Assembly: GCA_030432595.1 (NCBI GenBank)
Contig: JAUIGU010000002.1
Coordinates: forward strand, 186,001-250,000
DNA: 64,000 nt
Direction of reading: 5' to 3'
DNA from: Phycisphaerae bacterium
GTDB taxonomy: Bacteria > Planctomycetota > Phycisphaerae > Phycisphaerales > Phycisphaeraceae
Shown here piece by piece: positions 10,221-18,566 of this stretch (positions are counted from its first letter, which is position 1; each line of letters starts with the position of its first letter). Below the pieces are notes generated by a model. The model did no database searches and was not told the DNA's origin. It worked only from the letters and a program-made list of their open reading frames with translations. The translations under genes and the position numbers were made by a program.

Positions 10221-11153
10221 TCACTTGCGGCGGCGCAGCATGGCGAGGCCGCCGGCCGCGAGCAGCGCCATCGACGCGGGCTCGGGGACGGGGATGAACT
10301 CGATCTTGATATTGGAGAAGTCGATGCCGTTGTCGGGCTCGCCCTGGGCGTTCGTCGAGCCGAACTGGTTCGAGTTGATGTGGAAGCCCAGGAAGCCGAG
10401 GTCCACGGAGTCGAACGCGTCGGTCACGGAGTGGGTCGCGCCGTCGAGCGTGCCGGTGAGCTCGACCTCGGTCGCGCTGATGCGTTCAATGGTGAACGAC
10501 CCGGTGTACTGGGTGTTCGCCATGAAGACGTAGGCGTTGTCCGGGCCCGAGGGCGAGATACTGCTGAACGACCCGCTGCCCGTGGTCGACATGAGCCGAC
10601 CGGTCGCCGAGTTGACGTCGTGCTTGCGGAAGTTCAGGTCGTCGGCACCGTTGTCCACGTCCATGTCGAGCATGTAGCCGGGCAGGCCCAGATCGCCGGG
10701 GCCGCCGTTGCCGACGCTCCAGCCGTACAGGGCGTTGGGCGACCCGCTGGACGCGGAGATGTCGGCGTCGAGGCCGGCGCGGCCGAGCGTGTCGTAGAGC
10801 CCGACGCGGAAGGACGAGTTCCCGCCCGAGCCGACGGTGGCCGGGGTGGTGAAGGTGTAGGTGGCGGTCAGCTTGTCGCCGACGTTGGCCAATGTCTGGG
10901 TCGGGAAGACGGTGTGGATGCCGCGGCCCGAGGTGCCGGTGACCAGACCCAGCGAACCGGGGGTGATCTCGGCGCCGCTGCTAGAACTCGACGTCCACCA
11001 GTTGGTGTCGAGCGCCCCGGTCTTGGCCAGGTCGCCATCGGCGAAGCTGTCGTCCACGATCACCACGGCCGACGCCGTGTGGGTCGTCGCGACCGCCGCC
11101 AGCGCGGCCGCCGCCAGACCACACGTTCGCCATCGTTTCGTGTCAATCATCAT
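10221..11153 (-). CDS. PEP-CTERM sorting-domain protein
   Basis: This 310-residue secreted protein has a signal peptide ending near TASA (about residue 29), a beta-rich body and a canonical PEP-CTERM tail (VPEPASMALLAAGGLAMLRR). GGAGG lies about nine bases before the ATG at 11153. It lacks the NWG module of its neighbours. Function is not recognisable; it sits between another PEP-CTERM gene and the LacI regulator and is probably part of the same regulated set. Confidence 0.8.
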   Translation of the reverse strand: MMIDTKRWRTCGLAAAALAAVATTHTASAVVIVDDSFADGDLAKTGALDTNWWTSSSSSGAEITPGSLGLVTGTSGRGIHTVFPTQTLANVGDKLTATYTFTTPATVGSGGNSSFRVGLYDTLGRAGLDADISASSGSPNALYGWSVGNGGPGDLGLPGYMLDMDVDNGADDLNFRKHDVNSATGRLMSTTGSGSFSSISPSGPDNAYVFMANTQYTGSFTIERISATEVELTGTLDGATHSVTDAFDSVDLGFLGFHINSNQFGSTNAQGEPDNGIDFSNIKIEFIPVPEPASMALLAAGGLAMLRRRK

Positions 11154-11223
11154 GATTCAATTCCTCCAAAAAAGAAAAGAGAGTGAAAACCAGAAAAGAC
11201 CAAACCAAAATACGTCCGGGGGC

Positions 11224-12282
11224 CTACACAGCCGAGCCCGGTGACAACGTCGATTCCGGCAGCACCAGCCTAGGCTGGATCCACAGCACAGCCCGCGACA
11301 TCGAACGCGAGTCCGGCTCTTCGAGACGACGAAGCAGTTGACGCACGGCCTCGGCGCCGATCAGGTCCGGCTGAATGTCGATCGCCGCCGGCGCCGGCGA
11401 CAGCGCCCGCAAAATCGGGTCGTTGTCGCACGCCACGACCTCGACGTCCCGGCCCGGCTCCAGGCCGATCTCCCGCATCGCCTCGTACACCATGAACGTC
11501 CACCGCCCGCGCGGCACGAACAACGCCGTGGGCCGCGGCGACTTGGTGTCCAACTCTTCGATCACCCCTTCGAGCGCCGCACGATCCACTTCCGACGGGT
11601 GCGCGTCGTCGGGGTTCTGGCATGCGGCGTCGAGTACCACGCACCGTGCGCCCGCTTCTTTGACCGCCGCGACAAAACCGTGTTCACGGTCCATAAACCC
11701 GCGGTGCGACTCTTCGATCCGCAGAAACGCGAGCGTCTCGTGGCCGCTGCCGATCAGGTGCTCGGCCGCCATCCGCCCCACCGCTTCGTTGTCGGGCGCG
11801 ACCCGGTCACCCCAGTCGCCCGACTCGGTACGCCGGCTCATCATCCACACCGACGGGAACTCGCGGAGTTTGTCCGCCACCGTTTCGTCTGGCGGGAAGC
11901 CGTGCAGGATCAACCCGTCCACCTCGCCCTTGGATACCGCGGGGGGCAGACGTCCGTCGTCGCCGACCTTCGCCAGCGTCATGTTCAAACCCAGCTCGGC
12001 CAACGCGGACTCCACCGCGTCCACCGCCAACGCGGCCACCGGCGCCCGCATGGGCGTGCGATCCGTCCCCAGGAACAACACCGCGACGCTGCCGGAACGG
12101 ACGTTCGGCCGGTCCTTGGGCACCGGGCCGCGCCGCTTGGCCGGCGGGCTGTAACCCAGCTTCTTCATCGCGGCCCGCACCCGTTCCGCCGCCGAGTCGG
12201 ACACGCCCGGACGGTCATTGATCACGCGCGACACCGTCGCGTGCGAAAGACCGGCCAATTTGGCGACCTGGACGATGGACAT
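11224..12282 (-). CDS. LacI-family transcriptional regulator
   Basis: The N-terminus is a complete LacI helix-turn-helix and hinge (VAKLAGLSHATVSRVINDRP, residues 5-24), followed by a periplasmic-binding-protein-like sensor domain to residue 352. It most likely represses the neighbouring alginate genes and responds to a uronate or sugar derivative. It is transcribed divergently from the alginate-lyase-family gene at 12587; the 304 bp between them carry repeated TGTACATTT sites that are good operator candidates. I use the ATG at 12282 because the HTH starts at once after it; a longer frame to 12312 is open but would run through one of the putative sites. Confidence 0.9.
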   Translation of the reverse strand: MSIVQVAKLAGLSHATVSRVINDRPGVSDSAAERVRAAMKKLGYSPPAKRRGPVPKDRPNVRSGSVAVLFLGTDRTPMRAPVAALAVDAVESALAELGLNMTLAKVGDDGRLPPAVSKGEVDGLILHGFPPDETVADKLREFPSVWMMSRRTESGDWGDRVAPDNEAVGRMAAEHLIGSGHETLAFLRIEESHRGFMDREHGFVAAVKEAGARCVVLDAACQNPDDAHPSEVDRAALEGVIEELDTKSPRPTALFVPRGRWTFMVYEAMREIGLEPGRDVEVVACDNDPILRALSPAPAAIDIQPDLIGAEAVRQLLRRLEEPDSRSMSRAVLWIQPRLVLPESTLSPGSAV

Positions 12283-12586
12283 GCCGTAAATGTACAGGGG
12301 CCACCCGTACATTACAACTCTTTTTTCCAGACACTGTCACATTTTTCTTAACCATAATCCGTACAAAATACTATCAAAACGGTGTGTCAATCCAGGCGAT
12401 TTAGGTTCGATTCGTGGCTTGTCCAGTGTTTTTTTGCCTGATTATTGCGGAAAAACGTCGATCAAGAACGCGAGAATATTTGTTGACACCGCCGTACATT
12501 TCGCTGTACATTTCAGCTTTATCGCTGTACATTTCCCTGAACATTGTGACGCTTCCCCCTCCATCGCCCCCTCAAGGCCTATATCC
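12283..12586. promoter_or_regulatory. divergent regulatory region with repeated TGTACATTT sites
   Basis: This AT-richer gap separates the LacI gene (minus) from the alginate-lyase gene (plus). Copies of a motif close to C(G/C)CTGTACATTT occur at 12288-12299 (reverse orientation), 12304-12314, 12492-12502, 12503-12513 and 12524-12534, with a weaker copy (CCTGAACATTG) at 12536-12546. A possible promoter for the plus-strand gene has TTGACA at 12483-12488 and TACATT at 12507-12512, so the sites would overlap its -10 region. The arrangement suggests repression by the adjacent LacI protein. The sites are seen; the regulator assignment is inferred. Confidence 0.65.
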
Positions 12587-13852
12587 ATGATCCGCCTCCC
12601 CCTTCTCGGTACGCTGCTGCTCGCCACGGGCCTGGTGCTCGGTTGTTCAGCGATTTCGACGAACTCCCACGCCCAGGGAGACCAGCCCGCGACTTTTGAG
12701 GGCGTGCTGCTCAACCCCGACCACATCACCGCCGTCCGCGACGCCCTGCGCAACGGCACCGCCACCGCTGAACAGGAAGCGGCGCTCCAGACGCTGATCG
12801 CGCTGGCCGACGACGCGATGAGCCTCCCGGTCGGGGCCGTGACCGACAAGCCCAAGGCCGGACCTTCAGGCGACAAACACGACTACGTCTCACTCTCGCC
12901 GTATTGGTGGCCGAACCCCGACACCGCGGACGGCCTGCCGTACATCCGCAAGGACGGCCAATTCAACCCCGAGCGTGACAACTACGACGTCGCCCCCCTT
13001 TCGGACATGGCCGACGCCGTGCGTTGGCTCGGCTTCGCGTACTACTTCACCGGCAACGAGGCGTACGCGAAGAACGCCGTCGAGCGTTGCCGGGTCTGGT
13101 TCGTCGATCCCGAGACCCGGATGACGCCGCGCGTGCAGTACGGGCAGTTCATCCCCGGCGTCGAGGACGAAGGCCGGCACCTGGGCATCATTGAAACCGT
13201 GCGCCTGCGCTGGTTCCCCGACAGCTTCAACATGCTCGCCGGCTCTGAGCACATGACCGACGACGTCCGCGACGGTGTCAAGCAGTGGTTCGATGACTTC
13301 GCCCAGTGGCTGATGGACAGCGACTTCGGCACGGCCGAGCGCGTGTACCCCAACAACCACGGCACCTGGGCCAACGCCCAGACCGCAACCTACGCCCGCT
13401 TCGCCGGCCGAGACGACATCGCCGACGAAGTCCTGGCGACCATCCCCGGCCGCATCGCCGCGCAGATCGAGCCCGACGGCTCGCAGCCGCACGAGCTCGA
13501 ACGCACCAACGCCCTGCACTACAGCGACTTCAACCTCCGCGCCCACATGGACCTCGCGACCCTCGGCGATGCGTACGGCGTGGACCTGTGGAACTTCAAA
13601 ACCGACGACGGCCGCAGCCTCCGCGCCGCCGCCGACTTCGTCCGGCCGTACTACGCCAACGAAAAACCGTGGCCCCACCAGCAGATCAACCCGCGCAAGG
13701 GCGTCCACATGGCCACCGCGATGCGCGTCGCGGCGCAAGGCTTCGACGACCCGCGCTACGAAGCGGTGATCCCCGAGCTGATGAAGCTCGAAAAGTTCAC
13801 CGACGAGGGCCACGTCTGGCTCGAATTGATCATGCCCGAGGCCCAGGAGTAG
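12587..13852 (+). CDS. alginate lyase-family lipoprotein (PF05426-type fold)
   Basis: The product (421 aa) is an (alpha/alpha)-barrel lyase of the alginate lyase superfamily that includes PL5 and PL38-like enzymes. Diagnostic segments are HDYVSLSPYWWPNPDT near residue 95, NNHGTWANAQTATYARF near 260 with the active-site Asn-His pair, and ELERTNALHYSDFNLRAH near 303. It starts with a lipoprotein signal (LLLATGLVLGC), so it should be anchored in the envelope. The start at 12587 fits the signal peptide; the frame is open further upstream, but that part covers the promoter and the repeats. The exact substrate (mannuronan, glucuronan or oligomers) cannot be decided. It heads a plus-strand run of uronate catabolism genes. 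Confidence 0.85.
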   Translation: MIRLPLLGTLLLATGLVLGCSAISTNSHAQGDQPATFEGVLLNPDHITAVRDALRNGTATAEQEAALQTLIALADDAMSLPVGAVTDKPKAGPSGDKHDYVSLSPYWWPNPDTADGLPYIRKDGQFNPERDNYDVAPLSDMADAVRWLGFAYYFTGNEAYAKNAVERCRVWFVDPETRMTPRVQYGQFIPGVEDEGRHLGIIETVRLRWFPDSFNMLAGSEHMTDDVRDGVKQWFDDFAQWLMDSDFGTAERVYPNNHGTWANAQTATYARFAGRDDIADEVLATIPGRIAAQIEPDGSQPHELERTNALHYSDFNLRAHMDLATLGDAYGVDLWNFKTDDGRSLRAAADFVRPYYANEKPWPHQQINPRKGVHMATAMRVAAQGFDDPRYEAVIPELMKLEKFTDEGHVWLELIMPEAQE

Positions 13853-14000
13853 CCACGGACGGACGCAAACGCGCACCGATGAAGCCAAGCAAGTTGAATC
13901 TTTTGTTCACGCAACGCCGCAGACGCCGGTGATGGAATAAGCTCTCCGACCGAAGCGAGATCCGCGTCTGTCTACTTCCATCTGCGGCAATTACACACCC

Positions 14001-14990
14001 ATGCAAACCACCACGATCCCCCACACCGATATCGAAGTCACCCGCGTCGCGTTCGGCTGCATGTCCACCGCGCCCAACCCGACCTACGACGGCATCCCCG
14101 ACGAAGACGCCGTCAAAACCATCCACGCGGCCATCGACCACGGCATCACCTTCTTCGACAACGCCCCCGCCTACGGCAACGGACACGCCGAGGAACAGCT
14201 CGGCCACGCCATCCACGACCGCCGCGACAAGGTCGTGATCGCCACCAAGGCGTCAGGCCAAACGCTCTCGGCCGACGAGATCAAAACCGACTGCGAGGCG
14301 AGCCTCAAACGCCTCCGGACCGACGTCATCGACCTGCACCAGATCCACTGGCCCCGCCGGCAGGTGCCGCTCCAAGAATCCCTCCGCGCGATGGAGGACC
14401 TCAAATCCTCCGGCAAGGTCCGCGCGATCGGCGTCTGCAACTTCGGGCCCGAGGACATGGCCGAAGCCGTCGGCCTGACCACCGTCTGCACCAACCAGAT
14501 CGTCTACAGCCTGCTCGCCCGTGGCGTCGAGATCGAGACCGCGCCCGTCTGCCACGAGCACGGCGTCGGCCTGCTCTGCTATTCCCCGCTCGCCCAGGGC
14601 CTGCTCACCGGCAAATTCAAATCGGCCGACGACGTCCCCGACGAGCGTGCCCGCACCCGGCACTTCGCCTCGACCCGCCCGCAGGCTCGCCACGACGAGC
14701 CGGGCTGCGAGGCCGCGACTTTCGCCGCGGTCCAGCGTGTCGCCGAGATCGCCGAGCGCGTCGGTCACCCCGTCGCGCAGGTCGCTTTGGCGTGGCTGCT
14801 GCATCAGCCGAACGTCACGGCCGTCCTTGCCGGGGCCTCGAAGATTTCTCAGGTCGAGTCCAACGCCGCCGCGGCCCAGATCAAACTCGACCCCGACACC
14901 ATCGCCGAACTCGACGACGCGACGCGCCCGGTGAAGGAAGCCATGGGTGCCAGCCTGGACATGTGGGCCACGCCGGCACGGACCCGTTGA
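14001..14990 (+). CDS. aldo/keto reductase
   Basis: This is a full-length 329-residue NAD(P)H-dependent oxidoreductase with a TIM barrel. The catalytic tetrad is complete: Asp53 and Tyr58 (FFDNAPAYG), Lys83 (ATKAS) and His116 (HQIHWP). The later cofactor-binding region is present (IGVCNFGPEDM and AGASKISQVESN). It probably reduces or oxidises a sugar or uronate intermediate released by the adjacent lyases, for example the unsaturated-uronate product DEH, but the family alone does not fix the substrate. It is about 150 bp downstream of the lyase gene and 28 bp upstream of the next oxidoreductase gene. Confidence 0.88.
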   Translation: MQTTTIPHTDIEVTRVAFGCMSTAPNPTYDGIPDEDAVKTIHAAIDHGITFFDNAPAYGNGHAEEQLGHAIHDRRDKVVIATKASGQTLSADEIKTDCEASLKRLRTDVIDLHQIHWPRRQVPLQESLRAMEDLKSSGKVRAIGVCNFGPEDMAEAVGLTTVCTNQIVYSLLARGVEIETAPVCHEHGVGLLCYSPLAQGLLTGKFKSADDVPDERARTRHFASTRPQARHDEPGCEAATFAAVQRVAEIAERVGHPVAQVALAWLLHQPNVTAVLAGASKISQVESNAAAAQIKLDPDTIAELDDATRPVKEAMGASLDMWATPARTR

Positions 14991-15018
14991 CCCGTATGCG
15001 TTTTTCGGGAAGCCCGAG

Positions 15019-16224
15019 ATGACCGACCGCGACGACAAGCCCGAATCCACCCCCCCGGCGGGTGCCCCGCTGCGGCTGGGCATCGCCGGCCTGGGGCGCA
15101 GCGGCTGGAACATCCACGCCCAGAGCCTCCAGCTTCTGCCCGAACATTTCGAGGTCGCCGCCGTCGCCGACGGCCAGGCAGCGCGGTGTGAAGAGGCGAG
15201 GCGCGCGTTGGGCTGCGCGGTTTACGAAGACGTCGAATCCTTGCTGGGCCACCCGGGTCTGGACGCGGTGGTGATCGCCACGCCCAACACCCTCCACGCC
15301 CGGCACGTCATCGCCGCGTTCGAGCACGGCCTGCACGTCGTCGCCGAGAAGCCGATGGCCATGAACCTCACCGAGGCCGACGGGATGATCGCCGCGGCGG
15401 AACGTGCCGGCCGCGTCCTCGCCCCGTTCCAGAACCGCCGCTTCGAGGCGGGTTACCTCAAGGTCCTCGAGCTGATCCGCGGCGGGGCGTTGGGCCGGGT
15501 CGTGCAGGTCCGCATGTGCTGGCACCAGTTCACGCGCCGCTGGGACTGGCAGGTCGTGCGCGAGCGCGGCGGCGGCCTGCTCAACGTCAACGGAACGCAC
15601 CTGGTCGATCAGGCGATCCAGTTCTTCGGACCCGGGCCGATCGACGTAACGGCCAACCTCCAACGCGCGCTCAGTTGCGGCGACGCCGAGGACCACGTCA
15701 AGGTCCTGCTCCGCGGCGACGGGCCGACGGTCGATATCGAAGTCACCAACTGCTGCGGCTACCCGCAGGACCGCTGGCTGGTCATGGGCACGCACGGCAG
15801 CCTGCGCGGCACGCCCGACAAGCTCACGTGGAAGACCGTCGACTGGTCAACCATGCCCGAACGAACACTCGACCCCCGACCCTTCGCCGCCGACCGCGCC
15901 TACCCGCACGACGACCTGACGTGGGTGACGCACCAGTGGGAGAGCGGCGACGACTTCCGCCAGCCCTACCTCGCGTTCTACCGGGACTTCCACGCCGCGG
16001 TACGTCAAGGCCGTGCGCTGCACGTCACCCCGCAGAGCGTGCGCCGCACGATCGACGTGGTCAACCGTTGCTACGCCCAGGCCGACCTGAACCCACCGCA
16101 CGAAACCTCGGGTTTCAACGGCCGCAATCGCGCGGTCAATGGTCACGACCTGGCGCCCGCCGAACCCACAGACACGTCCACGCGGAAAACGACCACCCAC
16201 CAGCCCCGCCCGTCGCGCACCTGA
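15019..16224 (+). CDS. Gfo/Idh/MocA-family oxidoreductase
   Basis: The protein (about 401 aa) has an N-terminal Rossmann fold with LGIAGLGRSGWNIHA (near residue 19), the EKP motif in VVAEKPMAMNLTEAD and a C-terminal alpha/beta domain with GGGLLNVNGTHLVDQA, which holds the usual catalytic His and Asp region. Members oxidise or epimerise sugars and sugar acids with NAD(P). In this neighbourhood it likely works with the isomerase and dehydratase that follow. The ATG at 15019 fits the start of the Rossmann fold; an upstream frame overlaps the aldo/keto reductase gene. The last 40 residues are polar and low in complexity. Confidence 0.87.
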   Translation: MTDRDDKPESTPPAGAPLRLGIAGLGRSGWNIHAQSLQLLPEHFEVAAVADGQAARCEEARRALGCAVYEDVESLLGHPGLDAVVIATPNTLHARHVIAAFEHGLHVVAEKPMAMNLTEADGMIAAAERAGRVLAPFQNRRFEAGYLKVLELIRGGALGRVVQVRMCWHQFTRRWDWQVVRERGGGLLNVNGTHLVDQAIQFFGPGPIDVTANLQRALSCGDAEDHVKVLLRGDGPTVDIEVTNCCGYPQDRWLVMGTHGSLRGTPDKLTWKTVDWSTMPERTLDPRPFAADRAYPHDDLTWVTHQWESGDDFRQPYLAFYRDFHAAVRQGRALHVTPQSVRRTIDVVNRCYAQADLNPPHETSGFNGRNRAVNGHDLAPAEPTDTSTRKTTTHQPRPSRT

Positions 16225-16243
16225 CCCTTCGGAGTTCGCCGCG

Positions 16244-17107
16244 ATGCGGGAGATGTACGCAAGCCTGATGCCCGACCTGATCGGCGTGCGTTGCACGGTC
16301 GGCGAAACGATCGACCTCGCACAACGCCACGGGTTCGCCGGCGTCGACCTGCGCCTCAACCGCGATCCGCTGCCGACCGACGAACAAGCCCGAGAACTCC
16401 GTAAACAGATGGACGACCTCGGCCTGACCGCGGGGTACTGCTCGATCCTGCCCAACAAGATCAGCGTCACCGCCGACGAATGGAACACGCACCGGCCGCA
16501 CCTCGAACCACGGCTCGACATCGCCGCCGCGCTGGGCTTCACGCGCTCGACGACGGTGGTGCTCCCGTTCCACGAAATGCTCGCGTTCGACGAAGCGATG
16601 GCCGAACACGTCGCGCGTTTGCACGACGTGTTGCCGCACTTCTCCGACCGTGGGCTGTCGTTGGGCCTGGAGTACGTCTCGCCCGTCACGCGGCGGGCCG
16701 GGCAACCCCACGAATTCGTGCACGACCTGCCAAGCATGCTCGGGCTGATCGACGCCGCGGGCAACCCCGCGAACCTGGGCATCATGGTCGACAGCTTCCA
16801 CTGGCACTGCGCCGGTGAAACGGAGAACGACCTCGCCGCGCTGCCCGCCGAGCGCATCGTCACCGTGCACGTCTGCGACGCCATCGCGGGCCGGCCAACC
16901 GAGGAGCAGGTCGTGCAGGAGCGCGAATTGCCTGGCGACTCCGGCGTGATCGACCTCGACGCGTTCATGCGCGGGCTGCGCCGCGCGGGCTACACCGGCC
17001 CGATCACCGCGGAGCCTACGCACCCGCGCTGGACCGATCTGGCCGCCGACGACGCGTGCGCCGAAACAGCCGATGCCGTGCTGGCCTGCCTGCATCGCGG
17101 GCGGTGA
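16244..17107 (+). CDS. sugar phosphate isomerase/epimerase-like TIM barrel protein
   Basis: This 287-residue protein looks like an AP endonuclease family 2/xylose isomerase-like TIM barrel. Metal-binding residues expected in the family are visible in GLEYVSP (Glu), MVDSFHWHC (Asp, His) and VTVHVCDA (His, Asp), and a late ITAEPTHPRW supplies another Glu. Such proteins isomerise or epimerise keto sugars or act as hydro-lyases on inositol derivatives. It begins 19 bp after the Gfo/Idh gene, with CGGAG upstream, which suggests an operon. The substrate is not evident; a role in uronate catabolism is inferred from context. Confidence 0.8.
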   Translation: MREMYASLMPDLIGVRCTVGETIDLAQRHGFAGVDLRLNRDPLPTDEQARELRKQMDDLGLTAGYCSILPNKISVTADEWNTHRPHLEPRLDIAAALGFTRSTTVVLPFHEMLAFDEAMAEHVARLHDVLPHFSDRGLSLGLEYVSPVTRRAGQPHEFVHDLPSMLGLIDAAGNPANLGIMVDSFHWHCAGETENDLAALPAERIVTVHVCDAIAGRPTEEQVVQERELPGDSGVIDLDAFMRGLRRAGYTGPITAEPTHPRWTDLAADDACAETADAVLACLHRGR

Positions 17108-17184
17108 AAACCGTGATCCGGTTTTGCTCCCTCACCCACGGCATTACGCTGTGGTCGTTCAATATCCATGTCGAGATTGACCCC

Positions 17185-18435
17185 ATGAAGTCGCTGCCCA
17201 TCAAAGACGTAATCGTGATCGAGACCGCCCCGTCGGCGCGGAACCTCGTGATCGCCAAGGTCGTCACCGAAGAGCCGGGCTTGTACGGCCTGGGCTGCGG
17301 CACGTTCACCCAGCGCTACGCCGGCGTCTCGGCCATCCTCCGCGAAAACCTTCGGCCGCTGGTGATCGGCCGCGACGCGCTGCGCACCGAAGAGCTCTGG
17401 CGGCTGATGATGTTCAACGGCTACTGGCGCGGCGGCCCGGTCCTGAACAACGCCGTCAGCGCGATCGACATGGCGCTCTGGGACCTCAAAGCCAAAGTCG
17501 CCGGCCTGCCGCTGTACCAACTGCTGGGCGGCAAGGTCCGCGAGGCCGCCGCCGTCTACCGCCACGCCGACGGCACAACCCACGACGAGCTCGCCAAACA
17601 CGTCCGCGCCCACCTCGACGCCGGCGTCACCCACGTCCGGCTACGCCTCGGCGGCGGCGCGGCCGAGACCTACCGCAGCGGCGAGGCCGGCGGCATGGCG
17701 TACGGCGGCGTCAACGACGACCCCGTCCCCGCGCCCGACGGTGCCCTGCCCGGCGCGTACTACGACGCGCGCAGCTACGTCGCCACCACCCTCGACGCCT
17801 TCGCCCACATCCGCGCGACCTTTGGCGACCGCGTCGAACTGCTCCACGACGTCCACTCCCGCCTGAACCTCACCGAAGCCATCCGCTTCGCGAAGGAACT
17901 CGAACAATTTCGCCTGTTCTTCCTCGAAGACCCGCTCGCGCTCGAGGACTTCACCGCCTACCGCCAGCTCCGCGCCCACACGAGCACGCCGATCGCCGCC
18001 AGCGAACTGTTCACCAACCCCGAGCAGTGGCTGCCGCTCGTGCAAGAGCGCCTGATCGACTTCCTCCGCATGCACGTCAGCGATATCGGCGGGCTCACGC
18101 CCGCCCGCAAGGCCGCGATCGTCGCCGAGCAGTACGGCGTGCGCACCGCGTGGCACGGGCCCGGCGACTGCTCACCCGTCGGGCACGCCGTCAACCTGCA
18201 CCTCAACCTCGCGTCGCCGAACTTCGGCATCCAGGAGTTGCAACCTTTCGACAAAACCGCCCAGGCCGTGTTCCCGGGCTGCCCCGAGTTGCGCGCCGGG
18301 TACCTCTACCCCAACGACAAGCCCGGGCACGGCGTCGACCTCGACGAAGCGCTCGCCGCCGAGCACCCATGTAAAGCCGAAGTCCCGCAGTGGACCCAGG
18401 CGCGCCGGCCCGACGGCTCGTTGAACGCGCCTTGA
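17185..18435 (+). CDS. mannonate dehydratase-like enolase-superfamily enzyme (ManD/RspA group)
   Basis: The product (416 aa) belongs to the mandelate racemase/muconate lactonising branch and resembles ManD (RspA) acid sugar dehydratases. Visible signatures are YRHADG, LLHDVHSRL with the metal Asp and catalytic His, FFLEDPLALED with the metal Glu, AASELFTN and AWHGPGDCSPVGHA with the active-site His. ManD enzymes dehydrate D-mannonate or D-gluconate to 2-keto-3-deoxygluconate, the node where alginate-derived DEH also enters. The ATG at 17185 starts at the capping domain; the open frame upstream overlaps the previous gene. It is the last gene of the plus-strand run. Confidence 0.88.
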   Translation: MKSLPIKDVIVIETAPSARNLVIAKVVTEEPGLYGLGCGTFTQRYAGVSAILRENLRPLVIGRDALRTEELWRLMMFNGYWRGGPVLNNAVSAIDMALWDLKAKVAGLPLYQLLGGKVREAAAVYRHADGTTHDELAKHVRAHLDAGVTHVRLRLGGGAAETYRSGEAGGMAYGGVNDDPVPAPDGALPGAYYDARSYVATTLDAFAHIRATFGDRVELLHDVHSRLNLTEAIRFAKELEQFRLFFLEDPLALEDFTAYRQLRAHTSTPIAASELFTNPEQWLPLVQERLIDFLRMHVSDIGGLTPARKAAIVAEQYGVRTAWHGPGDCSPVGHAVNLHLNLASPNFGIQELQPFDKTAQAVFPGCPELRAGYLYPNDKPGHGVDLDEALAAEHPCKAEVPQWTQARRPDGSLNAP

Positions 18436-18481
18436 CATCGAACACGCGCCACGGGCGGTAAACCACGCCCTCCCTATGCCA

Positions 18482-18524
18482 CCACGCGCCCGGCCGGCCG
18501 ATTCAGCCGAGCGGGCGCGCGTGG
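18482..18524. terminator. strong hairpin between convergent genes
   Basis: CCACGCGCCCG at 18482-18492 pairs with CGGGCGCGCGTGG at 18512-18524, with an inner GC-rich stretch. It sits midway between the convergent ManD-like and PEP-CTERM genes and could act in both directions, but no T-run follows on either strand. Its outer GTGGCAC end resembles the nested-palindrome repeats found elsewhere in the window, so it may be a repeat element instead. Confidence 0.45.
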
Positions 18525-18566
18525 CACAAAAGGAGGAGTCGGTTGTGGTCCGTCAAACAGAAACGC

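Noticed and set aside
12400-12425. GGTTCGATTC resembling a tRNA T-loop
   Set aside because: No acceptor stem, anticodon arm or D-arm can be built around it.
12491-12546. TGTACATTT repeats considered as part of a protein or a CRISPR
   Set aside because: The frame through them (AVHFAVHF) lies upstream of a clear lipoprotein signal peptide. Repeats are 10-12 bases without spacers of equal length, so an operator array is the better reading.
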